Shown: positions 24,984-34,849 of the stretch, in pieces | How the letters are laid out: each line of letters begins with the position of its first letter | Numbering within the stretch: position 1 is the first letter of the stretch | Origin: Sandaracinobacter neustonicus | GTDB lineage: Bacteria > Pseudomonadota > Alphaproteobacteria > Sphingomonadales > Sphingomonadaceae | Assembly: GCF_006385875.1 (NCBI RefSeq) | Contig: NZ_VFSU01000034.1 | Span: forward strand, 248,001 to 312,000 | Reading direction: 5' to 3' | DNA: 64,000 nucleotides | Position numbers and translations under genes: made by a program | The notes under the pieces: model-generated | Database searches by the model: none | What the model was told of the DNA's origin: nothing | The model's input: the letters and a program-made list of their open reading frames with translations, nothing else

Positions 24984-25343
24984 ATGGCACGTGTGAAGAG
25001 GGGCGTTACCGCCCGTGCGCGTCACAAGCGCGTTCTTGAACAGGCGAAGGGCTATTATGGCCGCCGCAAGAACACCATCCGCATTGCGCGTCAGGCCGTC
25101 GAAAAGGCCGGCCAATACGCCTATCGCGACCGCAAGGTTAAGAAGCGGAGCTTCCGCGCCCTGTGGATTCAACGCATCAACGCCGCCACCCGCGAACAGG
25201 GTGTGACCTATTCGGCGTTCATGCACGCGCTGTCGAATTCCGGCCTTCAGCTTGATCGCAAGGTGCTTGCCGATCTCGCCATGAACGAGCCCGCGGCGTT
25301 CAAGGCCGTGTTTGATCAGGTGATGGCGGGCGCCACGGCCTGA
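24984..25343 (+). CDS. rplT: Large ribosomal subunit protein bL20
   Basis: A 119-residue bL20 protein, needed early in 50S assembly. The N-terminal arm [20 protein letters not shown] and the core [21 protein letters not shown] are unmistakable. AAGGAG precedes the start. Together with rpmI it forms a two-gene unit closed by a strong terminator (25372-25409), so pheST is transcribed separately or by read-through. In many bacteria bL20 represses its own operon by binding an RNA fold; whether the upstream palindrome plays that part here is not known. Confidence 0.98.
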   Translation: MARVKRGVTARARHKRVLEQAKGYYGRRKNTIRIARQAVEKAGQYAYRDRKVKKRSFRALWIQRINAATREQGVTYSAFMHALSNSGLQLDRKVLADLAMNEPAAFKAVFDQVMAGATA

Positions 25344-25370
25344 TCTCGCGACCTTTGCGAGTATCGCATT

Positions 25371-25413
25371 GAAGGGGCGCGGGAAGGCTTTGGCCTTCCC
25401 GCGCCCCTTTTGT
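25371..25413 (+). terminator. Intrinsic terminator of rpmI-rplT
   Basis: A perfect 17-bp stem, AAGGGGCGCGGGAAGGC (25372-25388) and GCCTTCCCGCGCCCCTT (25393-25409), loop TTTG, followed by TTGTTT. Located 29 nt after the rplT stop and 71 nt before pheS. Confidence 0.9.
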
Positions 25414-25483
25414 TTGGGCCCTTTTGTTTTCCTGCGCGGGCGGCTAACCCGCCCGCCGACTTCCAAGAATATAGGAACAACCG

Positions 25484-26557
25484 TTGAGCACCGACGCGCT
25501 GCAGAGCGAACTTCTCGCCCGGATCTACGCTGCCGACACGCTGGACGCGCTGGAAGCCGTGCGCCTGGCCGCGCTGGGCAAGGCGGGGCAGATCACCCAG
25601 CTGATGAAAAGCCTTGGCGGATTGCAGCCGGAGGAGCGACTGGCGGTTGCGCCCGCCTATCAGGCGCTGCGCGAAACGGTTTCGGCTGCGCTGGAGGCGC
25701 GAAAGGCCGATCTGGGCAGGGCGGCGCTGACGGCGCGGCTGGAGGCCGAGCGGATCGACATGTCGTTGCCGCCCGCGCCGCCTCTGGCGGGCAGCGTGCA
25801 TCCGATTTCGCAGGTGATGGACGAGCTTTCGGAGATTTTCGCGGACCTTGGCTTCGCGGTGGCCGAAGGGCCGGAGATCGAGAGCGACTGGCACAATTTC
25901 ACCGCGCTGAACATTCCGCCCGAGCATCCGGCGCGGGCGATGCACGATACCTTCTATGCGACGCCCGCCGAGGGTGGTGAGAGGATGGTGCTGCGCACCC
26001 ACACCTCCCCGGTGCAGATCCGCACGATGATGGCTGAAAAGCCGCCCATTCGCATCATCGCGCCGGGGCGTGTCTATCGGTCTGATTCGGATGCCACCCA
26101 CACGCCGATGTTCCATCAGGTGGAGGGGCTGGTGATCGACCGGGGCATTCACCTTGGCCATCTGAAATGGACGCTGGAGACCTTCGTGAAGGCCTTCTTC
26201 GAAGTGGATGATGTGACGCTCAGGCTCCGGCCCAGTTACTTCCCCTTCACCGAGCCGGGTGTTGAGGTGGACGTGGGTTGTTCGTGGGAGAATGGCACGC
26301 TGAAGATCGGCGGCACGTCTTCGTGGATGGAAATTCTCGGGGCCGGGATGGTGCATCGCCGTGTGCTGGAAAATTGCGGGCTGGACCCGGCCGAATGGCA
26401 GGGTTTCGCCTTTGGCTGCGGCATCGATCGCCTCGCCATGCTGAAATATGGGATGACGGATTTGCGCGCCTTTTTCGATGCGGATTTGCGCTGGCTGAAG
26501 CATTTCGGCTTTGCCTCTCTGGACGTGCCGACCCTGTCTGCGGGAGTGGGCGCATGA
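25484..26557 (+). CDS. pheS: Phenylalanine--tRNA ligase alpha subunit
   Basis: The 357-residue catalytic subunit of the alpha2beta2 enzyme. It has the N-terminal coiled-coil arm (1-85), motif 2 ([40 protein letters not shown]) and motif 3 ([14 protein letters not shown]). Starts with TTG at 25484 after AGGAACAACC; no nearby ATG would preserve the N-terminus. The stop overlaps the pheT start (ATGA at 26554-26557), so both subunits are made in balance. Confidence 0.98.
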   Translation: MSTDALQSELLARIYAADTLDALEAVRLAALGKAGQITQLMKSLGGLQPEERLAVAPAYQALRETVSAALEARKADLGRAALTARLEAERIDMSLPPAPPLAGSVHPISQVMDELSEIFADLGFAVAEGPEIESDWHNFTALNIPPEHPARAMHDTFYATPAEGGERMVLRTHTSPVQIRTMMAEKPPIRIIAPGRVYRSDSDATHTPMFHQVEGLVIDRGIHLGHLKWTLETFVKAFFEVDDVTLRLRPSYFPFTEPGVEVDVGCSWENGTLKIGGTSSWMEILGAGMVHRRVLENCGLDPAEWQGFAFGCGIDRLAMLKYGMTDLRAFFDADLRWLKHFGFASLDVPTLSAGVGA

Positions 26558-28914
26558 AGTTCCCGTTGAGCTGGCTGAAGCGCTATCTGGAAACGAGCGC
26601 GACCGCCGATGAACTGGCGGTGGCGATGACGCGGGTGGGGCTGGAGGTGGAAGATGTTTCCAACCCGGCCGACGCGCTGAAGCCGTTCGTAATCGCGAAG
26701 GTGCTGACGGCCGAACGGCATCCGCAGGCGGACAAGTTGCAAGTGTTGAGTGTGGACACCGGCACGGGCGCGGGCCTTCAGGTGGTGTGCGGTGCGCCCA
26801 ATGCGCGGGCCGGGCTGCTGGGGGTGTTCGGGCCTCCCGGCGCACATGTGCCGGGGCTGGACGTGGTGCTGAAGGTGGCGGCCATTCGTGGCGTCGAATC
26901 CAACGGCATGATGTGTTCCACTCGCGAGCTGCTGCTGGGCGAGGACCATGACGGCATCATCGAGCTGCCTGCGGATGCGCCGGTGGGCACCTCTTATGCG
27001 CAATGGGCCGGGTTGGACGATCCCGTGTTCGATGTGGCGATCACGCCGAACCGGCAGGATTGCATGGGGGTGTATGGCATCGCCCGCGATCTGGCGGCTG
27101 CCGGGCTGGGGGCGTTGAAGCCGTTGACCGCGCCTGACCTCGCCGAGAGCGGGCCGGTGGCGGTGGCGGTGCGCACCGACGATCCCGAGGGCTGCCCGGC
27201 CTTTTATGCGCGATCCGTGTCCCGCGTGGTGAACGGCCCTTCGCCCGCATGGTTGCAGGATCTGCTGACCAAGGCGGGGCTGCGGCCGATTTCGGCGCTG
27301 GTGGATGTGACCAATTATTTCACCATCGGCCATGGACGGCCGCTGCATGTCTATGATGTGGCGAAGCTGCAAGGCGGGCTGGTGGCGCGGCGGGCGCGGG
27401 ACGGCGAGGAATTGTTGGCGCTGAACGGCAAAAGCTATGCGCTGACCGGAGATATGACGGTGATCGCCGATGATGCTCATGTGCATGACATTGGCGGCAT
27501 CATGGGCGGGATGGAGTCGGGCGTGTCCGAGGGCACGACGGACGTGCTGATCGAGGCGGCCTATTTCGATCCGGCGCGGATCGGCCATACCGGCCGGGCG
27601 CTGGGGCTGACGTCTGACGCACGGGCGCGGTTCGAGCGCGGGGTGGACCCGGCGTTCGTGGAACCGGGCCTTGATCTGGCAGCTGCGATGGTGCTGGCGC
27701 TGTGTGGGGGGACGGTTTCCGAAATCGCGCGCGCCGGGGACGCGCCGGTCGTGGCCAAAACGGTGCGCTTCGATCCGGCGCTGACGCAGGCGCTGGGCGG
27801 GCTGGATGTGGCGGCTGACGAGCAGAAGGCGATTCTGGAACGGCTGGGCTTTGGTGTGTCCGGCGATGCGCCGTGGGATGTGGCGGTGCCCAGCTGGCGG
27901 CGCGATGTGGATGGCGCGGCCGATCTGGTGGAAGAAGTCGTGCGGTTGCACGGGCTGGACAAGGTGCAGTCCGTGGCGCTGCCGCGCGCGGAAGGCGTAG
28001 CCACCCCCACCGCGACGCCGGGGCAGAAGTTGGAGCGGCGGCTGAAACGGCTGATGGCCGGGCGCGGGCTGGACGAGGCGATCACGTGGAGCTTCATCGC
28101 CGAGGCCGAGGCTGCGAAATTCGGCGGCTTCCACTGGCGGCTGGACAATCCGCTGTCGGCCGAACTCGCGGTGATGCGGGCTTCCTTGTTGCCGGGGCTG
28201 GTGGCGGCTGCCGAGCGCAACATGGCGCGCGGGGCCGATGGTGTGCGCTTCTTCCAATATGGCCGCCGTTATCTGAGCGACGGCGAGAAGCCGACGCTGG
28301 CGCTGCTGCTGGCGGGCGAGGCGGTGCCGCGCGGCTGGCAGACGGGCAAGGCGCGCGCCTTCGATGCGTTCGACGTGAAGGCTGAAGTGCTGGCGGTGTT
28401 GGCAGCGGCCGGTGCGCCGGTGGAGCGGTTGCAGACGGTGCAGCCCGCCAGCGCGCATTATCACCCCGGCCGCTCTGCGAAGCTGGTGCTGGGCAAGGCC
28501 GTGCTGGCCGAGTTCGGCGAACTGCACCCGCATGTGCTGGGCGATCTGCCCGGTGCGGCTGCAGCCGAAGTCTATCTGGATGCCGTGCCGGAGCGGCGGG
28601 CGAAGCGGGCGCGGCCTGCCTTCAGCCCGCCGGCGCTTCAGCCGGTGACGCGGGACTTCGCCTTCCTGTTGCCAGAAACGGCGCAGGCCGATGCGCTGCT
28701 GCGCGCGGTGAAGGGGGCGGATAAGGCGCTGATCGTGGACGCGCGGTTGTTCGATCGGTTCGCGGGGGCGGGCGTGCCGGACGGGCAGGTGAGCCTTGCG
28801 GTGACGGTGACGTTGCAGCCGGTGGAAAAGACGCTGACGGATGCGGAGATTGAGGGGGTTGGCAAGGCTGTTGTGGCTGCTGCTGCGAAGGTTGGGGGGG
28901 TGTTGCGGAGTTAG
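26554..28914 (+). CDS. pheT: Phenylalanine--tRNA ligase beta subunit
   Basis: A 786-residue subunit. Order of domains: N-terminal [13 protein letters not shown], tRNA-binding OB fold ([20 protein letters not shown]... CGAPNARAG), B3/B4 editing domain (about 200-390), B5 domain, catalytic-like core, and the C-terminal anticodon-binding FDX domain ([16 protein letters not shown]... to the end). Length and domain order are normal. The start overlaps pheS by 4 nt. A bidirectional terminator (29015-29050) lies between it and the convergent OmpA-type gene. Confidence 0.98.
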   Translation: MKFPLSWLKRYLETSATADELAVAMTRVGLEVEDVSNPADALKPFVIAKVLTAERHPQADKLQVLSVDTGTGAGLQVVCGAPNARAGLLGVFGPPGAHVPGLDVVLKVAAIRGVESNGMMCSTRELLLGEDHDGIIELPADAPVGTSYAQWAGLDDPVFDVAITPNRQDCMGVYGIARDLAAAGLGALKPLTAPDLAESGPVAVAVRTDDPEGCPAFYARSVSRVVNGPSPAWLQDLLTKAGLRPISALVDVTNYFTIGHGRPLHVYDVAKLQGGLVARRARDGEELLALNGKSYALTGDMTVIADDAHVHDIGGIMGGMESGVSEGTTDVLIEAAYFDPARIGHTGRALGLTSDARARFERGVDPAFVEPGLDLAAAMVLALCGGTVSEIARAGDAPVVAKTVRFDPALTQALGGLDVAADEQKAILERLGFGVSGDAPWDVAVPSWRRDVDGAADLVEEVVRLHGLDKVQSVALPRAEGVATPTATPGQKLERRLKRLMAGRGLDEAITWSFIAEAEAAKFGGFHWRLDNPLSAELAVMRASLLPGLVAAAERNMARGADGVRFFQYGRRYLSDGEKPTLALLLAGEAVPRGWQTGKARAFDAFDVKAEVLAVLAAAGAPVERLQTVQPASAHYHPGRSAKLVLGKAVLAEFGELHPHVLGDLPGAAAAEVYLDAVPERRAKRARPAFSPPALQPVTRDFAFLLPETAQADALLRAVKGADKALIVDARLFDRFAGAGVPDGQVSLAVTVTLQPVEKTLTDAEIEGVGKAVVAAAAKVGGVLRS

Positions 28915-29014
28915 CCGCAGCCGGCTGGGCCGGCCGGCGGCTCAGCCGCCGAGTCCGGCTGTGGGATGAAGAAAAGGAAAAAAGAGCCGGGCAGAGCCGG
29001 GCCGTCGGACACGT

Positions 29015-29050
29015 AAAAAAGGGGCGGGGGAGAGACCCCGCCCCTTTTTC
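29015..29050. terminator. Bidirectional terminator between pheT and the OmpA lipoprotein gene
   Basis: AAAAAGGGGCGGGG (29016-29029), a short purine loop, then CCCCGCCCCTTTTT (29036-29049). The A-run on one side and T-run on the other allow it to stop transcription from both convergent genes. Confidence 0.88.
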
Positions 29051-29126
29051 GTGCCGGCCGGGCGCTTCGGCGAGTCTGCAGGCCTTCGCCGGATTGCCTT
29101 GCAATCCGGCTCCAGGCTGCAGCCGC

Positions 29127-29819
29127 CTATCGCGCCTGTTGCATCTGTTCTTGGCTCACCGGCACAATCCGGATTTCAACCCGGCGGTTCTGCGCCCGGC
29201 CTTCCGGGGTGTCGTTCGAAGCCACCGGCTGGGTGAAGCCGAAGCCGCGCGGCTGCATGCGGGCGCGGGAAACGCCGAAGCTTTCGAGGCTGCCGACCAC
29301 TGCTTCGGCCCGTTGTTCCGAAAGCCGCTGGTTGGCCGCCGCCGAGCCGACGTTATCGGTATGGCCGAACACGCCGATCACGGTGGACGGGTAGGCGTTC
29401 AGCACCTTCGCCACTTCCTGCAGCTGGCCGCGCATTTCCGGGCGGACGACATAGGAGTTGAAATCGAAGGTGATGGTATCCGGGAACACCAGCTTGATCT
29501 CGTCGCCCTCGCGTTCCACCTGAATTTCGGTGCCCGCCGTTGCCTGCCGCAGTTCGCGTTCCTGCTTGTCCATATAGGAACCGACGCCGCCGCCCGCGAT
29601 GGAGCCGACGCCCGCGCCGATCAGCGCGCCGGTGTTGCCGCCGATCAGCCCGCCCAGCAGCGCCCCGCCGAGGCCGCCGACGAGCGCGCCCTTGCCGCCC
29701 CGGTTCAGCGTCTGCTGCCCGGTGACCGGATCCGTGGAACATCCCGAGACCAGAAGCAGCGCGGCCATCGCCCCGCCGATCATCAGTTGCGACTTCTGCC
29801 TGCGCGCCGAAATGGCCAT
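29127..29819 (-). CDS. OmpA-family lipoprotein with glycine-zipper segment
   Basis: A 230-residue lipoprotein: signal with lipobox VSGC, a Gly-zipper stretch (GKGALVGGLGGALLGGLIGG and GAGVGSIAGGGVGSYM, about 40-85), then the OmpA/Pal peptidoglycan-binding domain (about 110-215) with GVFGHTDNVGSAAANQRLSEQRA and the conserved Arg-rich end GRAQNRRVEIRI. It probably tethers the outer membrane to peptidoglycan. Not the Tol-Pal pal itself: no tolB next to it and the Gly zipper is of the YMGG/YiaD type. Ends in a terminator shared with pheT. Confidence 0.92.
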   Translation of the reverse strand: MAISARRQKSQLMIGGAMAALLLVSGCSTDPVTGQQTLNRGGKGALVGGLGGALLGGLIGGNTGALIGAGVGSIAGGGVGSYMDKQERELRQATAGTEIQVEREGDEIKLVFPDTITFDFNSYVVRPEMRGQLQEVAKVLNAYPSTVIGVFGHTDNVGSAAANQRLSEQRAEAVVGSLESFGVSRARMQPRGFGFTQPVASNDTPEGRAQNRRVEIRIVPVSQEQMQQAR

Positions 29820-30037
29820 ATGCCGTCCTCCTGTGGTCTGTGTTCTGTTGCCGGTTCAGGTCGTCCGCCTGCGAAAGCAGCCGCCGCCTTGACCGTGGCT
29901 GAACCTGAATAGACCGGCAAAGTTCCGCTGACTATCCAGAAGTGAACAGTCGGCTACGGCGGCAACTTCTGCGCATGGTTGAGAAAATCCGCGCATGCTT
30001 GAGAAAATCGGCCGCAGGCGGCATAACGGCGGCAATC

Positions 30038-31336
30038 ATGGACTTTCCCTGGACCGATGTCGCGATCATCCTTGCGCTGATCGCCCTGAATGGCTTCTTT
30101 GCCGGTGCTGAACTGGCAATCGTCTCCGCCCGCAAGCCCCGCCTCGCCGTGATGGAGCGCGCGAATGTGCGCGGTGCTGCCACGGCGCTGAAATTGCAGG
30201 AAAATCCTGGCCGATTCCTGTCCGCCGTGCAGATCGGCATCACGCTGGTGGGCGTGGCCAACGGGGCCTATTCCGGGGCGAGCCTTGCCGGGCCTGCGGC
30301 CGCATGGCTGGAATCGCTGGGGGTTCCGCCGCGCTTTTCCGACAATGCCGGGTTCGCGCTGGTGATCGTTGTCGTCACCTATCTCTCGCTCATCGTGGGG
30401 GAACTGGTGCCCAAGCAGCTGGCGCTGCGCGCGCCGGAGCGCTTCGCGGCGATGGTGGCCCCGATCATGACGATGATGACGCGGCTGACCAGCCCGTTCG
30501 TGACTCTGCTGGACGCCTCCACCGGCCTGATCTTCCGGCTTCTGCGCATCGACCGCGAGGGCGACAATGGCGTGACAGAGGAAGAGCTGCGCCATGTGGT
30601 GCAGGAAGCCGAGGTGGCGGGCGTGATCGAAGGCAAGGAACGCGAGCTGATTTCCGGTATCATGCGCCTTGCCGACCGCCCCGTGCGCGGTGTGATGACG
30701 CCTCGCCCGGAAGTTGACTGGCTGGATTTGAACGCGCCCGAAGCCGATGTGCGCGCGCGGCTGATCGCCACCCCGCACAGCCGGGTTCTGGTGGGCGACG
30801 GCTCCATCGACCGCATCGTCGGCGTGGTGCAGGCGCGTGACGCGCTGGCCGCCCTGCTGGACGGCAAGCCGCTGGGGCTGGCGGGCCTTGTGCGCAAGGC
30901 CCCGGTGGTGCCCGATGTCGCCGAAGCGACCGCCGCGCTGGCGGCGTTGCGTGACGCCGACGTGCCCATGGCCGTGGTGATCGACGAATATGGCCATTTC
31001 GAAGGGGTGGTGACGCCCGCCGATTTGCTGGCGGCCATTGCGGGCGAATTCCGATCCGACATGGACGACGAAACCGACCCGGCGCTGGTGCAGCGCGAGG
31101 ACGGCAGCTGGCTGGTCTCGGGTAGCCTCGCCGCCGACGAACTGGCCGAGCGGCTGGACTTCCGGCTGGAGGAGGAACGCGATTACCAGACCGTCGCCGG
31201 GCTGGTGCTGGCGGAAATGCGCCACATCCCGACAACCGGCGAAGCGGTGGAAAGCCATGGCTGGCGCTTTGAAGTCGTCGACATGGACGGGCGGAAGATC
31301 GACAAGCTGTTCGTATCCCGCGTGAGTGCACATTAA
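30038..31336 (+). CDS. Hemolysin-family (CNNM/CorC-type) membrane protein
   Basis: A 432-residue inner-membrane protein with three parts: an N-terminal DUF21/CNNM membrane domain (about 1-190; first helix VAIILALIALNGFFAGAELAI), a CBS pair (about 205-330, starting RPVRGVMTPRPEVDWLD) and a C-terminal CorC/HlyC domain (about 345-430). Family members are linked to Mg2+/Co2+ export. ATG 30038 gives the usual N-terminus; the upstream extension has no ribosome site or homology. Followed by a small membrane protein 24 nt later, likely the same transcript. Confidence 0.92.
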   Translation: MDFPWTDVAIILALIALNGFFAGAELAIVSARKPRLAVMERANVRGAATALKLQENPGRFLSAVQIGITLVGVANGAYSGASLAGPAAAWLESLGVPPRFSDNAGFALVIVVVTYLSLIVGELVPKQLALRAPERFAAMVAPIMTMMTRLTSPFVTLLDASTGLIFRLLRIDREGDNGVTEEELRHVVQEAEVAGVIEGKERELISGIMRLADRPVRGVMTPRPEVDWLDLNAPEADVRARLIATPHSRVLVGDGSIDRIVGVVQARDALAALLDGKPLGLAGLVRKAPVVPDVAEATAALAALRDADVPMAVVIDEYGHFEGVVTPADLLAAIAGEFRSDMDDETDPALVQREDGSWLVSGSLAADELAERLDFRLEEERDYQTVAGLVLAEMRHIPTTGEAVESHGWRFEVVDMDGRKIDKLFVSRVSAH

Positions 31337-31360
31337 AGCCGGACGGTAGGAGAGGTTGCG

Positions 31361-31747
31361 ATGAAGGGACTTGTCTGGGGGCTGTTCGGGGTTCTCGCCG
31401 CGTTGTGGACGCTGTTCGCATGGTTGCTGCACGCGCTGGCCGGGGCAGGCGGCGCCGTGGTGACGAACGTGACCCGCTGGCTGCAGATCGACCTTGCCAC
31501 CACCCAGTGGCTGGCCGACGGCATGGCACTGGCCGGCGGCATGGCGCAGGTGCTGGTGATCATCGTCTGGCTGATGGGCATGGGCCTGATCCTGATGTTC
31601 GCCTGGATGGGCAGCCAGGCCGTGAACAACGCCCGCGTGCTGGGCGAGGAACTGCAACGCGACCCCGCCGTGCGCGGCGGCGGCGAGGTGCTGGACGGCG
31701 AAGTGATCGAGGAACGGGTGCAGCCGGTGCGGGGGTTGGAGCGGTAG
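31361..31747 (+). CDS. Small membrane protein of unknown function
   Basis: A 128-residue protein with two transmembrane helices (about residues 3-30 and 60-85) and an acidic cytoplasmic tail (GEELQRDPAVRGGGEVLDGEVIEER). A strong ribosome site (TAGGAGAGG) precedes ATG 31361, and it follows the CorC-type gene closely, so it may assist that protein. It is followed after 32 nt by tandem-stem-loop module copy 3. I recognise no family. Confidence 0.72.
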   Translation: MKGLVWGLFGVLAALWTLFAWLLHALAGAGGAVVTNVTRWLQIDLATTQWLADGMALAGGMAQVLVIIVWLMGMGLILMFAWMGSQAVNNARVLGEELQRDPAVRGGGEVLDGEVIEERVQPVRGLER

Positions 31748-31779
31748 GGTTGGGCTGGCGGGCGGTTTGCCTCCGGCGG

Positions 31780-31950
31780 CCGGGCTCTGCCCGGACCCGG
31801 CAGGGAAATGATTTCCCTGCACCCTCAATATTTGCGTTGCGCTGAAATTCCAGCGTCGTGGACATGATCAGCTTCAATTGCCTGCGGCGCTACGCGGCTC
31901 TCTCTCCCCGTTGGGGAGAGAGGTGGAGAGAGGGGCGCAACGTTGGGCCT
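31780..31950 (+). repeat. Tandem-stem-loop 3-prime module, copy 3 (tail type I)
   Basis: Stem-loop a at 31780-31794 (CCGGGC-TCT-GCCCGG), stem-loop b at 31800-31820 (GCAGGGAAA-TGA-TTTCCCTGC), then CACCCTCAATATTTG and the type I tail with GATTGCCTGCGGCGCTACG-like sequence and a third hairpin. 32 nt after the stop of the small membrane protein gene, same direction. Confidence 0.8.
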
Positions 31951-31979
31951 GACCCACCAACCTCCCCGCCCCCTCCCAG

Positions 31980-32080
31980 CCGCTCAGGCTGAGCTTGTCG
32001 AAGCCCCATAGAGCATGCCCGCCACCGGCTCGGTCATTGTGCTGTTACGTTAGGGGCTTCGACAAGCTCAGCCTGAGCGG
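31980..32080 (+). repeat. Long palindrome family A, copy 3 (core inverted relative to flank)
   Basis: Perfect 28-bp arms at 31980-32007 and 32053-32080. The loop (GAGCATGCCC ... TTGTGCTGTTACGT) has the direction of copies 2 and 4, but the right flank (TTTGCACAGGATATAATCGCC, about 32106-32126) matches the right flank of copy 1, the reversed copy. The loop has therefore flipped with respect to this flank. Confidence 0.88.
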
Positions 32081-32138
32081 AAGAGGGGCGGCCAAGCGAC
32101 GTCGGTTTGCACAGGATATAATCGCCAAAGAAAAGCGG

Positions 32139-32164
32139 GGCCCCGGATCAAGTCCGGGGCGACG
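32139..32164. repeat. Half copy of the CCCCGGATCAAGTCCGGGG family
   Basis: Only the arm with CCCCGGATCAAGTCCGGGG (32141-32159) and CGACG after it is present; the mate arm seen at 1692 and 58842 is missing. It lies between palindrome A copy 3 and module copy 4. Confidence 0.75.
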
Positions 32165-32221
32165 AGTGGAGAGGTGGGTGGGATACTGCCCAAAGCGCCG
32201 CAGGCACTAAACTCCAACCTC

Positions 32222-32344
32222 GCGCCAAGCCGATAGCCCCCACCCCAACCCCTCCCCTAAAGGAGGAGGGGCTAAGGAAAACTAAGGGGGTGCAGGGGAA
32301 TCATTCCCCTGCCGGGGGAGTTTGAGGGGGCAGAGCCTCCTCAA
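32222..32344 (-). repeat. Tandem-stem-loop 3-prime module, copy 4 (tail type II)
   Basis: On the minus strand, 50 nt after the phosphotransferase stop: stem-loop a at 32344-32322 (TTGAGGAGGC-TCT-GCCCCCTCAA, one mismatch), stem-loop b at 32312-32292 (GCAGGGGAA-TGA-TTCCCCTGC), CACCCCCTTAGTTTTCC, then a type II tail (CCCCTCCTCC..., GGGGTTGGGGTGGGGGCTAT, CGGCTTGGCGCGAGG). Confidence 0.78.
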
Positions 32345-32393
32345 CTCTGACCTCTGAGCAGAGAAGCCGCTCCGGCTTTCGCTGGCGCGCGCG

Positions 32394-33476
32394 TCAGCCC
32401 TTCGCGCCCGCCTTCTGCGCCTGTTCCCATGCCAGTTTGGCCAGCGGCTCCACCGTGGCGGACATCGCCTTGGCGTGGGCGCTGGCGGCGGTTCCGCGCA
32501 CCACGCGGCCGCGGATGCCGTGGACGATCGCGGCGAGGCGGAACATGTTGTAGGCGACGTAGAAGTCCATGTTGGCGTTGACCATCGCCACGTCATGCCC
32601 GGTACGGCGGCAGTACATCTCCACATACTCCTGTTCGGTGGGGATGTTCATCTCGGCGAGGTTCACGTCTGTCAGGCCGACGGTGCCGGTGGGGGGCATG
32701 CGGTACATCATCAGATGGTAGGAAAAGTCCGCTAGCGGGTGGCCGAGCGTGCTGAGTTCCCAATCGAGCACGGCGAGCACTTTCGGCTCCGTCGGGTGGA
32801 AGATCATATTGTCGCAGCGGTAATCGCCATGGACGATGGCCACTTCATCCCCGGGGGGGATGTTGGCGGGGAGCCATTCGACGAGCTTGTCCATTTCCGG
32901 CACCCGGCCTGCGGCTTCGTCATCCAGATATTGCTGTGACCAGCGGCCGATCTGGCGGGCGAAATAATTGCCGGGTTTGCCGAAATCGCCGAGGCCCGCG
33001 GCGACCGGATCGATCGTGTGCAGATGGGCGATGGTTTCGTTCATCGCTTCGAAATAGCGGCGGCGGTCTGCGGTGGGGACGTCGGGGAAGGTGCCGTCCC
33101 AGATGACGCGGCCTTCCACGCAATCCATCACATAGAACCATGTGCCGATCACCGATTCGTCGGTGCACAGGCCGAAGGTTTCGGCGACGGGGAAGCCCTG
33201 TGCGAACAGGGCGGTGATCACCTTATATTCGCGATCCACCGCATGGGCGGATTTCAGCAGGGTGCCGGGCGGCTTGCGGCGCAGCACATAGGCACGTTTG
33301 GGGGTGATCAGCTTGTAGGTGGGGTTGGACTGGCCGCCCTTGAACTGGCGGACTTCCAGCGGCCCGGCGTAATCGCGCACATTGGCCTGCATCCAAGCGT
33401 CGAGCGCGGCTTCATCGAAGCGATGGGCCTCGCGCACCTCTGCGGTGCCCGAAAATTGTTCCTGCCGGCTGGCCAT
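32394..33476 (-). CDS. Phosphotransferase-family (aminoglycoside-kinase fold) protein, ACAD10/11-N-terminal-like
   Basis: A 360-residue kinase-fold protein. It shows FKGGQSNPTYKLITPKRAYVLRRKP (nucleotide-binding lysine in YVLRRKP), the Brenner-type motif VHGDYRCDNMIFHP with catalytic Asp, and VLDWELSTLGHPLADF with the metal-binding Asp. In acyl-CoA dehydrogenase ACAD10/11 a domain like this phosphorylates 4-hydroxy-acyl-CoAs before elimination; bacteria often encode it separately beside acyl-CoA dehydrogenases. That role is inferred; antibiotic modification is unlikely. ATG 33476 has AAGGATCACAGG upstream. Next to purD, 35 nt apart. Confidence 0.9.
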   Translation of the reverse strand: MASRQEQFSGTAEVREAHRFDEAALDAWMQANVRDYAGPLEVRQFKGGQSNPTYKLITPKRAYVLRRKPPGTLLKSAHAVDREYKVITALFAQGFPVAETFGLCTDESVIGTWFYVMDCVEGRVIWDGTFPDVPTADRRRYFEAMNETIAHLHTIDPVAAGLGDFGKPGNYFARQIGRWSQQYLDDEAAGRVPEMDKLVEWLPANIPPGDEVAIVHGDYRCDNMIFHPTEPKVLAVLDWELSTLGHPLADFSYHLMMYRMPPTGTVGLTDVNLAEMNIPTEQEYVEMYCRRTGHDVAMVNANMDFYVAYNMFRLAAIVHGIRGRVVRGTAASAHAKAMSATVEPLAKLAWEQAQKAGAKG

Positions 33477-33511
33477 CCTGTGATCCTTCCTTGTGGCGGC
33501 TGATAGGGACG

Positions 33512-34804
33512 TCAGCCGTCTGCCCGTTCGCGGGCGATTTCGCGCCAGCCGATATCGCGGCGGAAGAAGCCATCGGCAAAGCTGATCTTTTCGACGGCAG
33601 CGTAAGCCGTGGCGACGGCCTGTGCGACGGTAGGGCCGCTGGCGGTGACGCCCAGCACCCGGCCGCCGCTGCTGATCAACTGGCCTTGGGCATCCAGCGC
33701 GGTGCCGGCGTGCAGCACGCGCGCGCCTGTGGCTTCGGCGGCTTCGAGGTTGCCGATAGGGCCGCCCTTGGCCGGAGTGCCGGGATAGCCTTTGGCGGCC
33801 ACCACGATCACGGCGGCGGCGGCGGGCTTCCAGCGGGCGGTGTGCCCTGCGAGTTCGCCGTTGGCGGCGGCCAGCAGCAGGTCCGCGAGGTCGCTGTCCA
33901 GCAGCGCCATCAGCACCTGGCATTCGGGATCGCCGAAGCGGACATTATATTCGATGAGGCTGGGGCCGCTGTCCGTGAGCATCAGCCCGGCGAACAGCAC
34001 GCCGGTGAAGGGGGTGCCGCGCGCAGCCATGGTGGCGAGCGTCGGCTCGATGATCTCGGCCATGGTGCGGGCCTGAAGCTCGGCTGTGAAGACACGCGCC
34101 GGGGCATAGGCCCCCATGCCGCCGGTGTTGGGGCCGGTGTCTCCGTCACCCACGCGCTTGTGATCCTGTGCGGCGAGCAGGGGCAGGGCGGTTGTGCCAT
34201 CGGCGAGGACGAAGAAGCTGACTTCTTCGCCGACGAGGCATTGTTCGATCACCACTTCCGCACCGGGTGAAACAAAGAGATCGCGCAGCGCGGATTCGGC
34301 TTCGGCGTGGGTGGCGGCGACGGTGACGCCCTTGCCGGCCGCCAGCCCATCGGCCTTCACCACCACGGGCAGCGGGTGTGCGGCGGCATAGGCCAGCGCC
34401 GGTTCCAGCGCGTCGAAGCGGCGATAGCGGGCGGTGGGAATCTGCGCGTCGTCACACAATTGCTTGGTGAAGGCCTTGGAGGCTTCGAGGCGGGCGGCAT
34501 CTGCACTGGGGCCGAACACCGGGATCTGCGCGGCGCGCAGGGCATCCGCCACGCCAGCGGCCAGTGGTGCCTCCGGGCCGATCACGACGAGGCCGATCCG
34601 TTCAGCCCGTGCAAAGGCGGTGACGGCGGCGGGATCGAGGATGTCCAGCGCCGGGAGAGGGGTGGCGACGCCTGCCATGCCGGGGTTGCCGGGGGCCACG
34701 AACAGGCGGGCGCAGAGCGGCGAGGCGGCGAGCTTCAGGGCGAGGGCATGTTCGCGGCCGCCGCTGCCGAGGAGAAGGATGGGGAAGGCTGTTGAGATGG
34801 ACAT
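33512..34804 (-). CDS. purD: Phosphoribosylamine--glycine ligase
   Basis: Second step of purine synthesis: ligates glycine to phosphoribosylamine using ATP. The 430-residue protein has the N-terminal ILLLGSGGREHALALKLA, the ATP-grasp core (VVVKADGLAAGKGVTVA), the active-site signature QDHKRVGDGDTGPNTGGMGAY and IEYNVRFGDPECQV. Length is standard. Starts at ATG 34804. It is monocistronic or linked to the phosphotransferase gene downstream, as 35 nt separate them; no other pur gene is present. Confidence 0.98.
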   Translation of the reverse strand: MSISTAFPILLLGSGGREHALALKLAASPLCARLFVAPGNPGMAGVATPLPALDILDPAAVTAFARAERIGLVVIGPEAPLAAGVADALRAAQIPVFGPSADAARLEASKAFTKQLCDDAQIPTARYRRFDALEPALAYAAAHPLPVVVKADGLAAGKGVTVAATHAEAESALRDLFVSPGAEVVIEQCLVGEEVSFFVLADGTTALPLLAAQDHKRVGDGDTGPNTGGMGAYAPARVFTAELQARTMAEIIEPTLATMAARGTPFTGVLFAGLMLTDSGPSLIEYNVRFGDPECQVLMALLDSDLADLLLAAANGELAGHTARWKPAAAAVIVVAAKGYPGTPAKGGPIGNLEAAEATGARVLHAGTALDAQGQLISSGGRVLGVTASGPTVAQAVATAYAAVEKISFADGFFRRDIGWREIARERADG

Positions 34805-34849
34805 GGCGGGCGGCTTAGGCGTTGCAGGCGCGCGATGGAAGCGGCGCGT

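Larger units (their letters stand above)
31748..32393. other. Composite repeat island
   Basis: About 650 bp between convergent genes made almost wholly of repeats: module copy 3 (plus), palindrome A copy 3, a half copy of the CCGGATCAAGTCCGG family, and module copy 4 (minus). The two modules point toward each other, each following its own gene. No coding sequence. Confidence 0.8.

Noticed and set aside
32394-33476. Aminoglycoside resistance gene
   Set aside because: The kinase fold is shared, but sequence and size match the acyl-CoA-linked phosphotransferase group and there is no resistance or mobile context.
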